A stretch of DNA of 55,586 nt from an uncultured Lachnospiraceae bacterium (GCA_947571775.1 CANOZK010000014.1:1-55586), one strand, 5' to 3'. Counted from the first letter of the stretch, positions 33,063 through 41,493 are shown. The notes: generated by a model not told the origin, from the letters alone. A program made the numbers and translations.

Positions 33063-36000
33063 TTATTTTCCGAACACCCCCTTTACTGACTTTCCGTATT
33101 TGTTTTTATATAAGATCAGGGACGCGCCTAACATCAGCAGCATACCGCTAATCGTATACCAATAGATTCCCATACCGCCGGTGGACGGCAGTTCGTATAT
33201 CTCATCGTTGTAGAATGTATAAGTCAGTACCAATCCGTCTGGACTAACTGCGCTGTCAACAAAGTTTTCACTTACGGATTCTGAGTTTGGTACGTCTGGA
33301 TAATCCGCCGAATAATCTTCAAAGCTTTTTACTTCTCCGATTTCTTTCATGCCAAATTTTTCCACTATCTGGATGATCCACTTGGTTCTGCTTAACATAT
33401 AACCCGCAGGAGCTTTTGTCTCCTCCATTAAGTAATAACCTATTTCCAGTGTTTCCCACTCCAAATTCAGCGTTCCACCTTCACCAGAGGTGATTGTTTC
33501 TGAATCGCTTCCCTGTGTAGGAATACCAGAATCGTTACATGGTGTTAATTTAAACTCGGCTCCTGATAATGGAATGGCGTTCTCGCTGGTACTATTGCTG
33601 TCTTTCTTGACAACTTTGAAGTTTTTGTCTAAGGTGTTGGTTACTGTCAGTTTGCTTACGGTCTTTTGTTCGGAGGCATCGGAATTTGTTTCCGCGGCGT
33701 CGCCGTAGGCAGTATCTTCCAAAGTAGAGTCTTCCTCTGCGCTTCCCATATCACCTGCTTCTTCATTTTTGGAATCTTCTTCATCCGGTTCAATCAATTC
33801 TGAATCTTCGGAGTCCACCTCATCCTTTTCAATTGTTCCCGATTCATCCTGCTGGGGTGCGGACGCCTCTGGCAACGACGTTGGTGTATCTTCGAGATTA
33901 TAATCCTCGCGCTCATAAGTCACCTTATACTGCACACCGTTTGCGGTGGTCAGATATTCGTTGTCGCTGATTGTTGTACTTCCGTCTGTGTTCACTTCTT
34001 TTACGCTATATACAACTTTGTCTGCATCGTAGGTATTGCCATCATCAATCAGTCGGTAATTACAATATTCTGGAAGATTCTCAAACACACCTTTCCAGCC
34101 GTTGTCCGCAGTCAGGGTAACGGTTTTTGTGTTCCCTTCTTTGTCTTTGTATACTTCACCATTAGCATACAGCTGTAATGTTATAGATTCAGGCCGATAG
34201 TTTTCTAAACCTTCATCATTCTGCCATTTCTTCTCGACTTCAACTTTTACAGGCTTTAGCTGATTGGTCAATTTTCCGTTTACTAGAACCGGCGTATATC
34301 CCGGCGGAAGATTGACCTCTTCGACTTTGTAAGAATAATTGTATTGACCTTCTGTACTTCCATTAATCAGCGGAAGACCTTCCCAATGATACGTCCAGTT
34401 ATTTTCCTCACTGAGAATTTGATATTCCTCTGTCGGTTTGGTTGCTTTATCTTCTGCCTCGCCCCATTCCTGTACCAGACGAACTTTTATACTCTCTGGT
34501 CTGTATGGGCTATCGCTGTCGTCCCAATCTTTTGTGACACTGTACTCTGTGGTTTGCATATCAGGAATGTCAACAACTTCTGTATTTGGCAGGATAAACT
34601 GCATATAACAACAGGAACCCCACGCCCCACGCTCCATGTAAAAGATATCCATGGTGTGTTCTTTATTCTTGTCGATAGGATTTCCATTTTCATCTGTGCC
34701 AAGTTTGTGGTTATCTTCCATCCATTTCCTTAAATTGATAGACTCACCAGCAACCTGATGGATTCCTCCGATATCTACCGCTAATTTCCCATCGATAAAC
34801 AGCCAGAAGTCATCATCTCCTCGGAAATAATACTCCATCGGGCCTGTGTAATCGCCTACTTTAAACTTAACGGAAAACCTCATTCCGAAATACCAGTTAT
34901 GAGCGTTTTCCTCAGAGCTATAATTTAGCTGGTCATCATTATCAACAGGAGTAGTTACATCTGTACCATTAGTAAAATTAATTGTCTTCCCCTTCCCTGC
35001 ATGAGGATCTTTACCCTGCTCAGCATCCATTGGCCAGAAATTATTTGAATACATTGGGGCTCCGACTGCCGGTGGTTTAGCCCAAGCGCTTTGCATATAC
35101 GTCATTTTTGACAGATTGCTTTCAACTTCAGTTTTTCCTTTATAGACTTTATCTAATACAAAAGTATCGCCATATCGCTGAAAACTTAACTGATAATCTG
35201 AATGCACTGTTGTCCCTTTAGTGCCGGCAGGAGTGCTAAAAAGATTTTTTGGCGCTGTAACATTTGAGCTAAACTGCAGCGTTCCTTCGGCTCCGCCTGC
35301 CAGTTCTTTTTGCACAATACCTTCCAGAATCGGTCCTGGAACTGGTCTCTGATTAAGGTAAGGAGTGCCTGATCCACCTGTTAGCGTAGCGCCCTCATTT
35401 GTCTTTACCCATGAACTGAAATTTCCTGCTGACCACTGTCCTACTCCTAGCCTATTACTCTCTTTTGTTGTAGCATAGTTGCTATCTGAATTAATTCCCT
35501 GTCTGTCCGATAAATAACATTCTTTGTCGCCTACTGTTTGTGTTTGCCCGTTTGTAATATCATAGTCATAAAAAGTAACATCATACTCTTTATTAGGCTG
35601 CTTATCTTTCGGTTTATACCAAAAGCGAATAATCGAATTGTCTTTCAGAGTAATCTTTGTTTGCTCAGCTTGATTACTGTTACTGCTGCTGGAGTTTGGC
35701 GTTTTTGTAAGAGACCAATTGCCATTGTTGTTTGTATACTCTGCATAACTTCCCTCTGCCCAAGTTTCTTTTTTATTGCTATTTGTGTCCTCCTGGCTAA
35801 TCCAGATTTTGGATACCGTGTAAGCCTTGGCCGATTCCGGCTTTACTTCGCACACTTTGCTTAACTTTTCCACGTCTGAATAATATTCGTTGGGAATCTC
35901 CAAAGTATCTGCTGAATATAACTCACAGTTCTTTTCTTCTGTCTGTATGGTTGCCACAGCATTCTTCTTATCCTCAGAAGCATTTTGCAATATCGTATCT

Positions 36001-37658
36001 GTACCAGCCGAAGCTTTTGCTTCACCTTTTAGTACTTTGATACCATCACCCCAGTGCTGTACCGTAACATTGATTTTCCCAAAAATATTTTCCAGATTCA
36101 CATATACATACACTGAAAAATGTTCTGTCTCAATCACCACTTCCTTTTCTTCTGTGGCAGAGGCTTTCATATCTTGTGATTTTCCTGTCTCATCGTCTAC
36201 ATGAAGCACTTCTACGTCGGTCTTTTCATTTTCCACAGCCTTTTCTACTTTTTTGCCGGAGAATTTTACTTCCACCGGACCAAGAGGCTGTACTTCCTTG
36301 TCGTCTGCTAAAAGCTTGATATCGAAAGCCTGATAGTCTTTAACTTCTTTATCTTTCTTTTCGGCCAGCTTATCGACTGCTTTTTCAATTGCTTCTATCT
36401 GCTCGCCGTCTTTTACCTTTTCCGCCTGGATGGAAAGTTCTTTGTCTGTTTCAAAGGAGCTTTCCGGGCCGCTTAACGTAATGACGGTTCCGCCTACGTT
36501 TGCGCTCAGTGAAATGGTGTTTTCGCTGACTGAGTTACCGGAGACTCCGTTCCCCGAAACGCCGTTGCCGGATACGCTGTTCTCAGAGAGACTGTCTCCC
36601 GATACGGTGTTGCCTGACAGGGTGTTACCGGATACATTGCCGCCCGATACGGTATTGCTGGATACGCTGTTATCGGATACATTGCCGCCCGATACACTGT
36701 CGCCGGATACACTGTTGTCGGATACGTTGTCCTCGGATTTTTCATCGTCGGGTGCAGGCTCTTCGGATGGCTCTTCCTTAACGGTATCGTCTTTGCCTGT
36801 ATCGTTATCGGAATCTTTTTCCTCAGATGCATTAGCGTCATTGGATGTCTCGTCCTTGGATACGCTTTCCTCTATTTCATCACCGAGGAGTTCTTCTTGT
36901 ACATCTATAAAACATCCTGCGCCGTGTTCATGCTCTTCCAATTCCAGCTTACCGCAGGTCAGGTTTCCGTTTTCGTCATAACATGCGATCTCGTCGTGCC
37001 TATGAAGTTCCAGTTCTTCTTTTTCACAGGTCAGGGTTTTCTTTGTCTCATAGCAGCTTTCCGTATGGGTATGACTGCCGCTTCCCTCTTCCTGTGTACA
37101 GATTAAGACTTGATTGACTGCAAAGCAGTTATCGTCGTGCATATGCGCTTCCTGGCCGCACAGCAGATTGCCTTCCTCGTCGTAACAGCCTTCGCCGTGT
37201 TCATGCTCTGGCACAGCGCACAGCAGATCGCCTTTTTCCTCTATGTAGCACTGCTCGGAATGCTGATGCCCGGCAGATTCCTCTTCCCTACAAGTGAGAA
37301 CCTGTTCTTCTGTATAGCAGTTACTGTCATGCACATGGGCTTCCCTCTCAGGCAATTGACAGGCCAAGTTTCCGTTCTCGTCGTAGCACTTCCCATTATG
37401 CGTATGGATGACATAATCTGCCTTGCCACATACCAGTTCTGCCTTTTGGTCAAAACATTCTTCGGCATGCGTGTGAATCCGAAGTTTACAGTCCAATTCC
37501 TTGCCTCCGTGATCCATTGCCTGGCCGTTCATCCTCAGCGCTGCAAATGTACCTGACGTCACCAGCAGGGCCAGACATAAGAACAGAGCCAGCCACCTCC
37601 TGTGTCTTTTTTTCTCACGCAAGAACCTTTCTGCCTGTTTTTTCATCAAAGATCCCAT
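33063..37658 (-). CDS. Giant LPSTG tip adhesin with His/Cys repeats, fibro-slime and Cna-B domains
   Basis: 1531 residues from MGSLMKKQAERF at 37658 (AGGAGG, spacing 8). Order: membrane signal (about 22-42); nine repeats of LxC...HxHxxxC (about 55-250); acidic linker; about fifteen NxVSG pentapeptides (about 311-384); a beta-rich region; a fibro-slime/PA14-like domain with YYFRGDDDFWLFIDGKLAVDIGG (about 930-970); two Cna-B modules (SVTKDWDDSDSPYRPESI and VEKKWQNDEGLENYRPESI); an acidic segment; a SpaA-like domain with the E-box YLMEETKAPAGY; and ELPSTGGMG, helix, Lys-rich tail. The layout fits an ancillary pilin at the pilus tip. The HxH/Cys array looks metal-binding. The gene is preceded by its own signal peptidase. 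Confidence 0.85.
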   Translation of the reverse strand: MGSLMKKQAERFLREKKRHRRWLALFLCLALLVTSGTFAALRMNGQAMDHGGKELDCKLRIHTHAEECFDQKAELVCGKADYVIHTHNGKCYDENGNLACQLPEREAHVHDSNCYTEEQVLTCREEESAGHQHSEQCYIEEKGDLLCAVPEHEHGEGCYDEEGNLLCGQEAHMHDDNCFAVNQVLICTQEEGSGSHTHTESCYETKKTLTCEKEELELHRHDEIACYDENGNLTCGKLELEEHEHGAGCFIDVQEELLGDEIEESVSKDETSNDANASEEKDSDNDTGKDDTVKEEPSEEPAPDDEKSEDNVSDNSVSGDSVSGGNVSDNSVSSNTVSGGNVSGNTLSGNTVSGDSLSENSVSGNGVSGNGVSGNSVSENTISLSANVGGTVITLSGPESSFETDKELSIQAEKVKDGEQIEAIEKAVDKLAEKKDKEVKDYQAFDIKLLADDKEVQPLGPVEVKFSGKKVEKAVENEKTDVEVLHVDDETGKSQDMKASATEEKEVVIETEHFSVYVYVNLENIFGKINVTVQHWGDGIKVLKGEAKASAGTDTILQNASEDKKNAVATIQTEEKNCELYSADTLEIPNEYYSDVEKLSKVCEVKPESAKAYTVSKIWISQEDTNSNKKETWAEGSYAEYTNNNGNWSLTKTPNSSSSNSNQAEQTKITLKDNSIIRFWYKPKDKQPNKEYDVTFYDYDITNGQTQTVGDKECYLSDRQGINSDSNYATTKESNRLGVGQWSAGNFSSWVKTNEGATLTGGSGTPYLNQRPVPGPILEGIVQKELAGGAEGTLQFSSNVTAPKNLFSTPAGTKGTTVHSDYQLSFQRYGDTFVLDKVYKGKTEVESNLSKMTYMQSAWAKPPAVGAPMYSNNFWPMDAEQGKDPHAGKGKTINFTNGTDVTTPVDNDDQLNYSSEENAHNWYFGMRFSVKFKVGDYTGPMEYYFRGDDDFWLFIDGKLAVDIGGIHQVAGESINLRKWMEDNHKLGTDENGNPIDKNKEHTMDIFYMERGAWGSCCYMQFILPNTEVVDIPDMQTTEYSVTKDWDDSDSPYRPESIKVRLVQEWGEAEDKATKPTEEYQILSEENNWTYHWEGLPLINGSTEGQYNYSYKVEEVNLPPGYTPVLVNGKLTNQLKPVKVEVEKKWQNDEGLENYRPESITLQLYANGEVYKDKEGNTKTVTLTADNGWKGVFENLPEYCNYRLIDDGNTYDADKVVYSVKEVNTDGSTTISDNEYLTTANGVQYKVTYEREDYNLEDTPTSLPEASAPQQDESGTIEKDEVDSEDSELIEPDEEDSKNEEAGDMGSAEEDSTLEDTAYGDAAETNSDASEQKTVSKLTVTNTLDKNFKVVKKDSNSTSENAIPLSGAEFKLTPCNDSGIPTQGSDSETITSGEGGTLNLEWETLEIGYYLMEETKAPAGYMLSRTKWIIQIVEKFGMKEIGEVKSFEDYSADYPDVPNSESVSENFVDSAVSPDGLVLTYTFYNDEIYELPSTGGMGIYWYTISGMLLMLGASLILYKNKYGKSVKGVFGK
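36513..36728 (-). repeat. 15-bp tandem coding repeats (NxVSG pentapeptide)
   Basis: About fifteen imperfect 15-base units encode NxVSG/DSVSG/NTVSG pentapeptides in the tip adhesin. Gain or loss of units keeps the frame, so stalk length could vary among strains. Confidence 0.7.
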
Positions 37659-37688
37659 TGTGCCCCCTCCTTTCCTTATAATCTGCAT

Positions 37689-38270
37689 TCATTCTATCAA
37701 TCCAATTTTCTGAAGCGGCCAGATTCGGAACAATACTTCTCCGACTACCGCATCCTGTTTCACACATCCTACCGCCGTATTCCTGCTGTCTACCGAAACC
37801 GTCCTGTGATCCCCCAGAACAAAGATTTCTCCTTCTGGAACCTGATAGGGAAGATCGATGTTACACCTGCCCCGGTCTTTCTCATACACATACGGTTCGT
37901 CTAAAAGCTGATCGTCTACGTATACATTGCCGTCTTCATCTATATCTACCCATTCCCCCGGCAAAGCAATCACCCGCTTTACCAGGATGCTGTTGTTATA
38001 ATTGAAAGCAATCACATCCCCGTCTTGATACCGGGAATTATTCACAGCCACCACTAAGTCTCCACTGTATAGAGTCTTTGCCATGGAGGCTCCATTTATC
38101 TGAAGAAATGGGAGGAACAAAATCACTGTCAATGCCGCCGCCGCTGCTACCACCAACAATAAAAAGATAGTGTTCTTCAGCAAGCGTATCCGGTCGCATT
38201 TGTCTAGCTCTTTCTCAAGTTCCGCTTCGAGCAGCTCCAGGGTAGGAACTTCTTTGCCCTCCCAGCCCAT
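37689..38270 (-). CDS. lepB: Signal peptidase I (S26A, bacterial type)
   Basis: 193 residues with one N-terminal helix. Catalytic Ser in NGASMAKTLYSGDLV, general-base Lys in SILVKRVIALPGEWVDI, and box E in GEIFVLGDHRTVSVDSRN. It sits between the SARP regulator and the tip adhesin and is probably dedicated to exporting pilins. The locus therefore carries two mechanistically different signal peptidases, Ser/Lys here and Ser/His SipW at the far end. Start at 38270 follows AGGAGGGG. Confidence 0.9.
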   Translation of the reverse strand: MGWEGKEVPTLELLEAELEKELDKCDRIRLLKNTIFLLLVVAAAAALTVILFLPFLQINGASMAKTLYSGDLVVAVNNSRYQDGDVIAFNYNNSILVKRVIALPGEWVDIDEDGNVYVDDQLLDEPYVYEKDRGRCNIDLPYQVPEGEIFVLGDHRTVSVDSRNTAVGCVKQDAVVGEVLFRIWPLQKIGLIE

Positions 38271-38279
38271 AGACCCCTC

Positions 38280-40079
38280 CTATTCTTCCCAGTTCTCTTC
38301 AATTGCCCCGGTAGCCGTGCTGTCTATCAGCTTTAAGAGTTCCAATGCACTGCGGAAACTCATTGTCTTATTCTTTTCCGCCCAAGTCACCTGACCTTGC
38401 CAGGTTGCATTCTGCCGATACTGTATGCGCACGACAAACGTAGCTTTCTCTCCATGCAGTCTTTCCATTTCCTCTCCGCTCATTACTACCACCTGTCTTT
38501 CCTTTCCGTCCTGCCTTCTATTTGGCTTTTTCTTTTCTTCTCGGAAACTGCGGCCAATCATGGAAGCTTCAGGATAGCCGAGCCAGTTGTAAAATCGTTC
38601 CAGAATCCCCAAAAGTTCTCCTGCATTGCGAAAACACACTGGTTCCTGCCCGTATCGTGTATAAAGCCTGCCTTTCCAGTCATACTCTTCCATATTGTCA
38701 CAGCAAACTCTTACTATACTGCCCACCGCGGGGCTTACATACGTTTCATCCATATTTATACTCTCATTTCTAAATCCTATTCTAAACTTACACCCCTTAT
38801 AAAAAGCCTTAAAAAACACACAAATTTCAAACAAAATTTTATAATTTTTAAGATTATGTAAGGGTAAACGTTGAATTTTCTTCTGATATATATATGCAAT
38901 AGACGCTGTCCGGTAAGTCACATGTACCCGTCGGCTGCTCTCCTGCCGCCGAAAGCAAGTATCAATGCGGTTGATAATCACCGTGCTTTCTTCTTTTCTA
39001 AGTCCCATCAGAAGTACCAGGAACTGGCTCTTGTTATATTGGGTAAAGACGTCTCCATGGCGCAGGGATTGCTGTATGCACTCGCGCAGCTTATCTGACA
39101 CTTTTTTCAAACCTTCTGAGTTTGCCTGATGCTTTTTTCGTTCATCCAATATGGTGCAGAGCATCAGGTAAACCGACTGGCCGGAACGCTCCATCACACG
39201 CGCCATGACGCGGTAAGTATCCACAAAACTGGGATAGGAACAGTAATAGGCTCCTGGTTCCCAACCTTCTTCCTTGAGCTGTGCTTGGATCTCGTTAAAA
39301 TTTCCAGACTCCATTTGGATTTCCCTGCTCATCTTGTGAAAAAATTCCGTCATGCGCTCCATTGGAGCGGCGTCCAGTTCGTCCAAATACAGAGACTCGG
39401 TTTTCTCATATAAGGCCCGCGCCTCCTTGAAGCGTTTCAGCGCCATCAGACATTCCATCTGGCAGATCTGCCATTCGTCAAACGGGTAAATCGCCGCCGC
39501 TCGCCCACACAGTTCAAACAATTCTTCCTGTTCTCCGCGCGCCATCATCAACTGGAAGAGTTCTTCCATACATTCCGTGTACAGATACCGATAGTACGCC
39601 CCTTCCACCGTCACCCATTCTTCCCCAGACAACGCCGGAAGAAAATGCCCCCGGTATAACCAGCAGGCGTTTTTCAAAAGCTCCAAACGGCTTTCTTCGG
39701 ATTCTTTTTTTGCCCGTTCCATCTGTTCTTGAAAGTCCAACGCATCCACTTTTACCGGAAACGAGCTGGAAAACCCATAACGTCCGCCTTTAATATAGAT
39801 ATAATTTTCTTTTGGAAGCAGGCTTTCCTTTAGTAGCTTTCGCAGATAATGCACGGTTACGCTTAAATTATTGCTTACATCGCTTTCGGCTTCATAGCCA
39901 AATAAATTCAGGATGAGCTGTTCCCTGGAGACGCCTGCCGCCCCGGCATGAAGCAGCATCTGAAGCATACGGAGCGCTTTCGTGGTCTGCTTTTTCCCCA
40001 CTTGAAATTCTTGCCCCTGGTAAGTTAGTTGAAATCCGCCTAACATTTGGACTTCCAGGAGTTTTTCCTTTCTATCCAT
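38280..40079 (-). CDS. SARP-type regulator (winged helix + BTAD + GGDEF-like), fused to a second domain
   Basis: 599 residues from MDRKEKLLEVQML at 40079 (GGAGGG, spacing 6). Domains: OmpR-type winged helix (about 8-100, ending YIYIKGGRYGFS), BTAD helical repeats (about 108-255), a degenerate GGDEF-like region (about 270-390, without an intact GGDEF). About 48 residues follow that are encoded by very AT-rich DNA (38754-38897) and read like translated spacer, then a 157-residue domain opening MDETYVSPAVGSIVRVCC whose own ATG (38753) would make a free-standing protein. It probably activates the pilus operon that follows 9 bases later. Either a fusion through a former intergenic region or two proteins from one message. 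Confidence 0.75.
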   Translation of the reverse strand: MDRKEKLLEVQMLGGFQLTYQGQEFQVGKKQTTKALRMLQMLLHAGAAGVSREQLILNLFGYEAESDVSNNLSVTVHYLRKLLKESLLPKENYIYIKGGRYGFSSSFPVKVDALDFQEQMERAKKESEESRLELLKNACWLYRGHFLPALSGEEWVTVEGAYYRYLYTECMEELFQLMMARGEQEELFELCGRAAAIYPFDEWQICQMECLMALKRFKEARALYEKTESLYLDELDAAPMERMTEFFHKMSREIQMESGNFNEIQAQLKEEGWEPGAYYCSYPSFVDTYRVMARVMERSGQSVYLMLCTILDERKKHQANSEGLKKVSDKLRECIQQSLRHGDVFTQYNKSQFLVLLMGLRKEESTVIINRIDTCFRRQESSRRVHVTYRTASIAYIYQKKIQRLPLHNLKNYKILFEICVFFKAFYKGCKFRIGFRNESINMDETYVSPAVGSIVRVCCDNMEEYDWKGRLYTRYGQEPVCFRNAGELLGILERFYNWLGYPEASMIGRSFREEKKKPNRRQDGKERQVVVMSGEEMERLHGEKATFVVRIQYRQNATWQGQVTWAEKNKTMSFRSALELLKLIDSTATGAIEENWEE

Positions 40080-40118
40080 CTCAAACCCTCCATACACTTT
40101 TAATTGGTAACCAAACTG

Positions 40119-41012
40119 TTACGAGCGGGCGCGCTCCGAGTAATACCATTCCAGAAAATCATCGTGCAGCTTCTCCCCTCTCTGACGGGCCTTCACTGCA
40201 TCCTGCTTATCGGAATACGCCCCAAGATAATAAGTCTTCCCTTTAAAACCAATCTGCGCAATCCATTTGCCGCGCTTTTCATCCAGATAAACGCCGGTGT
40301 AGCCGCTGGTATTGTTCCGGTTCAGCCTTTTCTTATTGGCTTCCAGAATCGCCACCGACGTACCGTCCACCAACTTGAGATTCTCTCGGTATACCCCGGC
40401 TTGTAGACAGCCGCAGCTCTTTGTCCGCCCTGTCTGTAAAAGGGTCTGTCCTACGACTGTCTCCTGCCCGCAGTCACAGCGGCACCTCCAACGGTGCATC
40501 CCGTCCCGTTTGCCCACATAAGCCATCACTGTCAAATACCCGAAACGCTTTCCCACGAAATCTTTCAGCGGAGGACGGCTCAGACAACCGCAGCTTTTGC
40601 GATATCCAGAGCATAGTTGATGCAGGGAAGTAAGTACCTCCCCGCCGCAGTCGCATTGGCATTTCCATACTACTGTGCCTTCGGCACGCAGATCCGTAGG
40701 TTCGACGGCAACCAGCTTCCCAAAGCGCATCCCGGTAATGTCCCGCTGTCCGGGTTTTGTCTTGGACAGACAACCGCAATCTGTAACTGTCCCCCTCTGC
40801 AAACAGCGGGTATCCAACAGAAGTTCTCCGCCGCAGTCACAGCGGCATTTCCAGACGGTATATCCGTTTTTACGCTGCGTGGTGGACTCCGCCACCGTCA
40901 GACGCCCGACACGATAGCCGATACCGATTTTGGGTCGCTTCTGGTTTCCTGGCGCCTGACAAGCGTCCGAATGCTCTTTTCCAGATTGTTCTGATTTTCC
41001 GGCCGCTCCCAT
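40119..41012 (-). CDS. AP2-domain protein with three CDCG/CGCL zinc-ribbon repeats
   Basis: 297 residues from MGAAGKSEQSGKE at 41012 (AGAGGT upstream); an in-frame TTG at 41045 is less likely. Three repeats of about 55 residues each carry WxCxCDCGxE...L..G...CGCL (KCRCDCGGELLL/DCGCLS, KCQCDCGGEVLT/SCGCLS, RCRCDCGQETVV/SCGCLQ), each able to bind one Zn. The C-terminal domain NTSGYTGVYLDEKRGKWIAQIGFKGK...LGAYSDKQDAV is AP2-type DNA binding. Such proteins are better known from phages and homing elements. Here it is the first cistron before the SARP gene, downstream of the candidate invertible promoter, so a regulatory role is inferred. Confidence 0.75.
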   Translation of the reverse strand: MGAAGKSEQSGKEHSDACQAPGNQKRPKIGIGYRVGRLTVAESTTQRKNGYTVWKCRCDCGGELLLDTRCLQRGTVTDCGCLSKTKPGQRDITGMRFGKLVAVEPTDLRAEGTVVWKCQCDCGGEVLTSLHQLCSGYRKSCGCLSRPPLKDFVGKRFGYLTVMAYVGKRDGMHRWRCRCDCGQETVVGQTLLQTGRTKSCGCLQAGVYRENLKLVDGTSVAILEANKKRLNRNNTSGYTGVYLDEKRGKWIAQIGFKGKTYYLGAYSDKQDAVKARQRGEKLHDDFLEWYYSERARS

Positions 41013-41042
41013 TTCGCACCTTACCTCTCTTGAAATCCAATT

Positions 41043-41093
41043 CAAAAAGCCCCCAAGACAACGGTTTGAAACACCGTTGTTTCAACGGGGGCT
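41043..41093 (-). terminator. Leader terminator/attenuator before the AP2-SARP-pilus operon
   Basis: On the minus strand AGCCCCC (41093-41087) pairs with GGGGGCT (41054-41048), enclosing ACAACGG/CCGTTGT (41080-41074 with 41064-41058), then TTTTTG. A competing hairpin TTGAAAC/GTTTCAA uses bases of both inner arms. The T tract ends about 30 bases before the AP2 start, so transcription from the upstream promoter must pass it. Confidence 0.6.
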
Positions 41094-41177
41094 GAGTAAT
41101 TTTCCTGTATGAATCTAAACCTCGAAAGGACACCCCTTGTTTCTCAAAAATTCTGTCAAACCAGCACTTTCAACACC

Positions 41178-41203
41178 GAAAGTATGGAAAATGCTATACT
41201 TTT
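41178..41203 (+). repeat. Candidate recombination site, left (hix-like 26-mer)
   Basis: A 26-base imperfect dyad: half-sites with AAAGTAT and ATACTTT around a central AA (41190-41191). It matches the inverted copy at 41361-41386 at 22 of 26 positions. Confidence 0.6.
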
Positions 41204-41253
41204 TTTCTATGCTGTTATTAGAAACTTTGATGTAAAAAATTCTAACAAAAAAA

Positions 41254-41346
41254 ATTATATAAAAACAGCTATTTTTAATCAAATTACATAAAAATGGCAA
41301 CTTAAATATCGATTTTGATTCTAACATATCTGATTTTCTTTTGCAA
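41254..41346 (-). promoter_or_regulatory. Promoters inside the candidate invertible segment, facing the pilus operon
   Basis: On the minus strand TTGCAA (41346-41341), 17 bases, TAGAAT (41323-41318), preceded by TGT (extended -10). A second pair lies downstream: TTGATT (41282-41277), 17 bases, TATAAT (41259-41254). Both point out of the segment toward the AP2 gene. The reverse direction shows no pair of equal quality. Confidence 0.6.
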
Positions 41347-41360
41347 CACTCCCCACGGAA

Positions 41361-41386
41361 AAAAGTATACCTTTTTCCATATTTTT
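41361..41386 (-). repeat. Candidate recombination site, right (inverted copy)
   Basis: Read on the minus strand it has the same 12+2+12 layout as 41178-41203, with central AA at 41374-41373. The differences from the left copy are four single bases. The sites are inverted relative to one another, so recombination would flip the 181 bases between the cores. Confidence 0.6.
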
Positions 41387-41478
41387 CCAATCTTTTAGTT
41401 CTGTTTGTCTATATTTATGGAAAAAATAATGAGCGAATTGGCTTCCTAATTTTAGACAATATTCCCAAAATCAAAAAA

Positions 41479-41493
41479 CGGCCCTAAAGGCCG
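41479..41493 (-). terminator. Terminator insulating the recombinase from the invertible segment
   Basis: On the minus strand CGGCC-TTTAG-GGCCG (41493-41479) is followed by TTTTTTG. It stops transcripts coming from the recombinase before they reach the switch. Confidence 0.75.

Noticed and set aside
36513..37496. Regular repeats considered as a CRISPR array
   Set aside because: The periodicity is 15 bases or about 65-75 bases within an open reading frame, with coding-level similarity rather than identical repeats and unique spacers.
38280..38753. Annotating the last 157 residues of the SARP ORF as an independent gene
   Set aside because: The frame is continuous and the ribosome site before the internal ATG is weak, so it is described within the SARP entry instead.
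41115..41390. 91-codon minus-strand ORF crossing the candidate invertible segment (ending LTEFLRNKGCPFEV)
   Set aside because: The last 20 residues look protein-like, but most of it is translated AT-rich promoter DNA and there is no ribosome site; kept only as a possible leader-peptide question.
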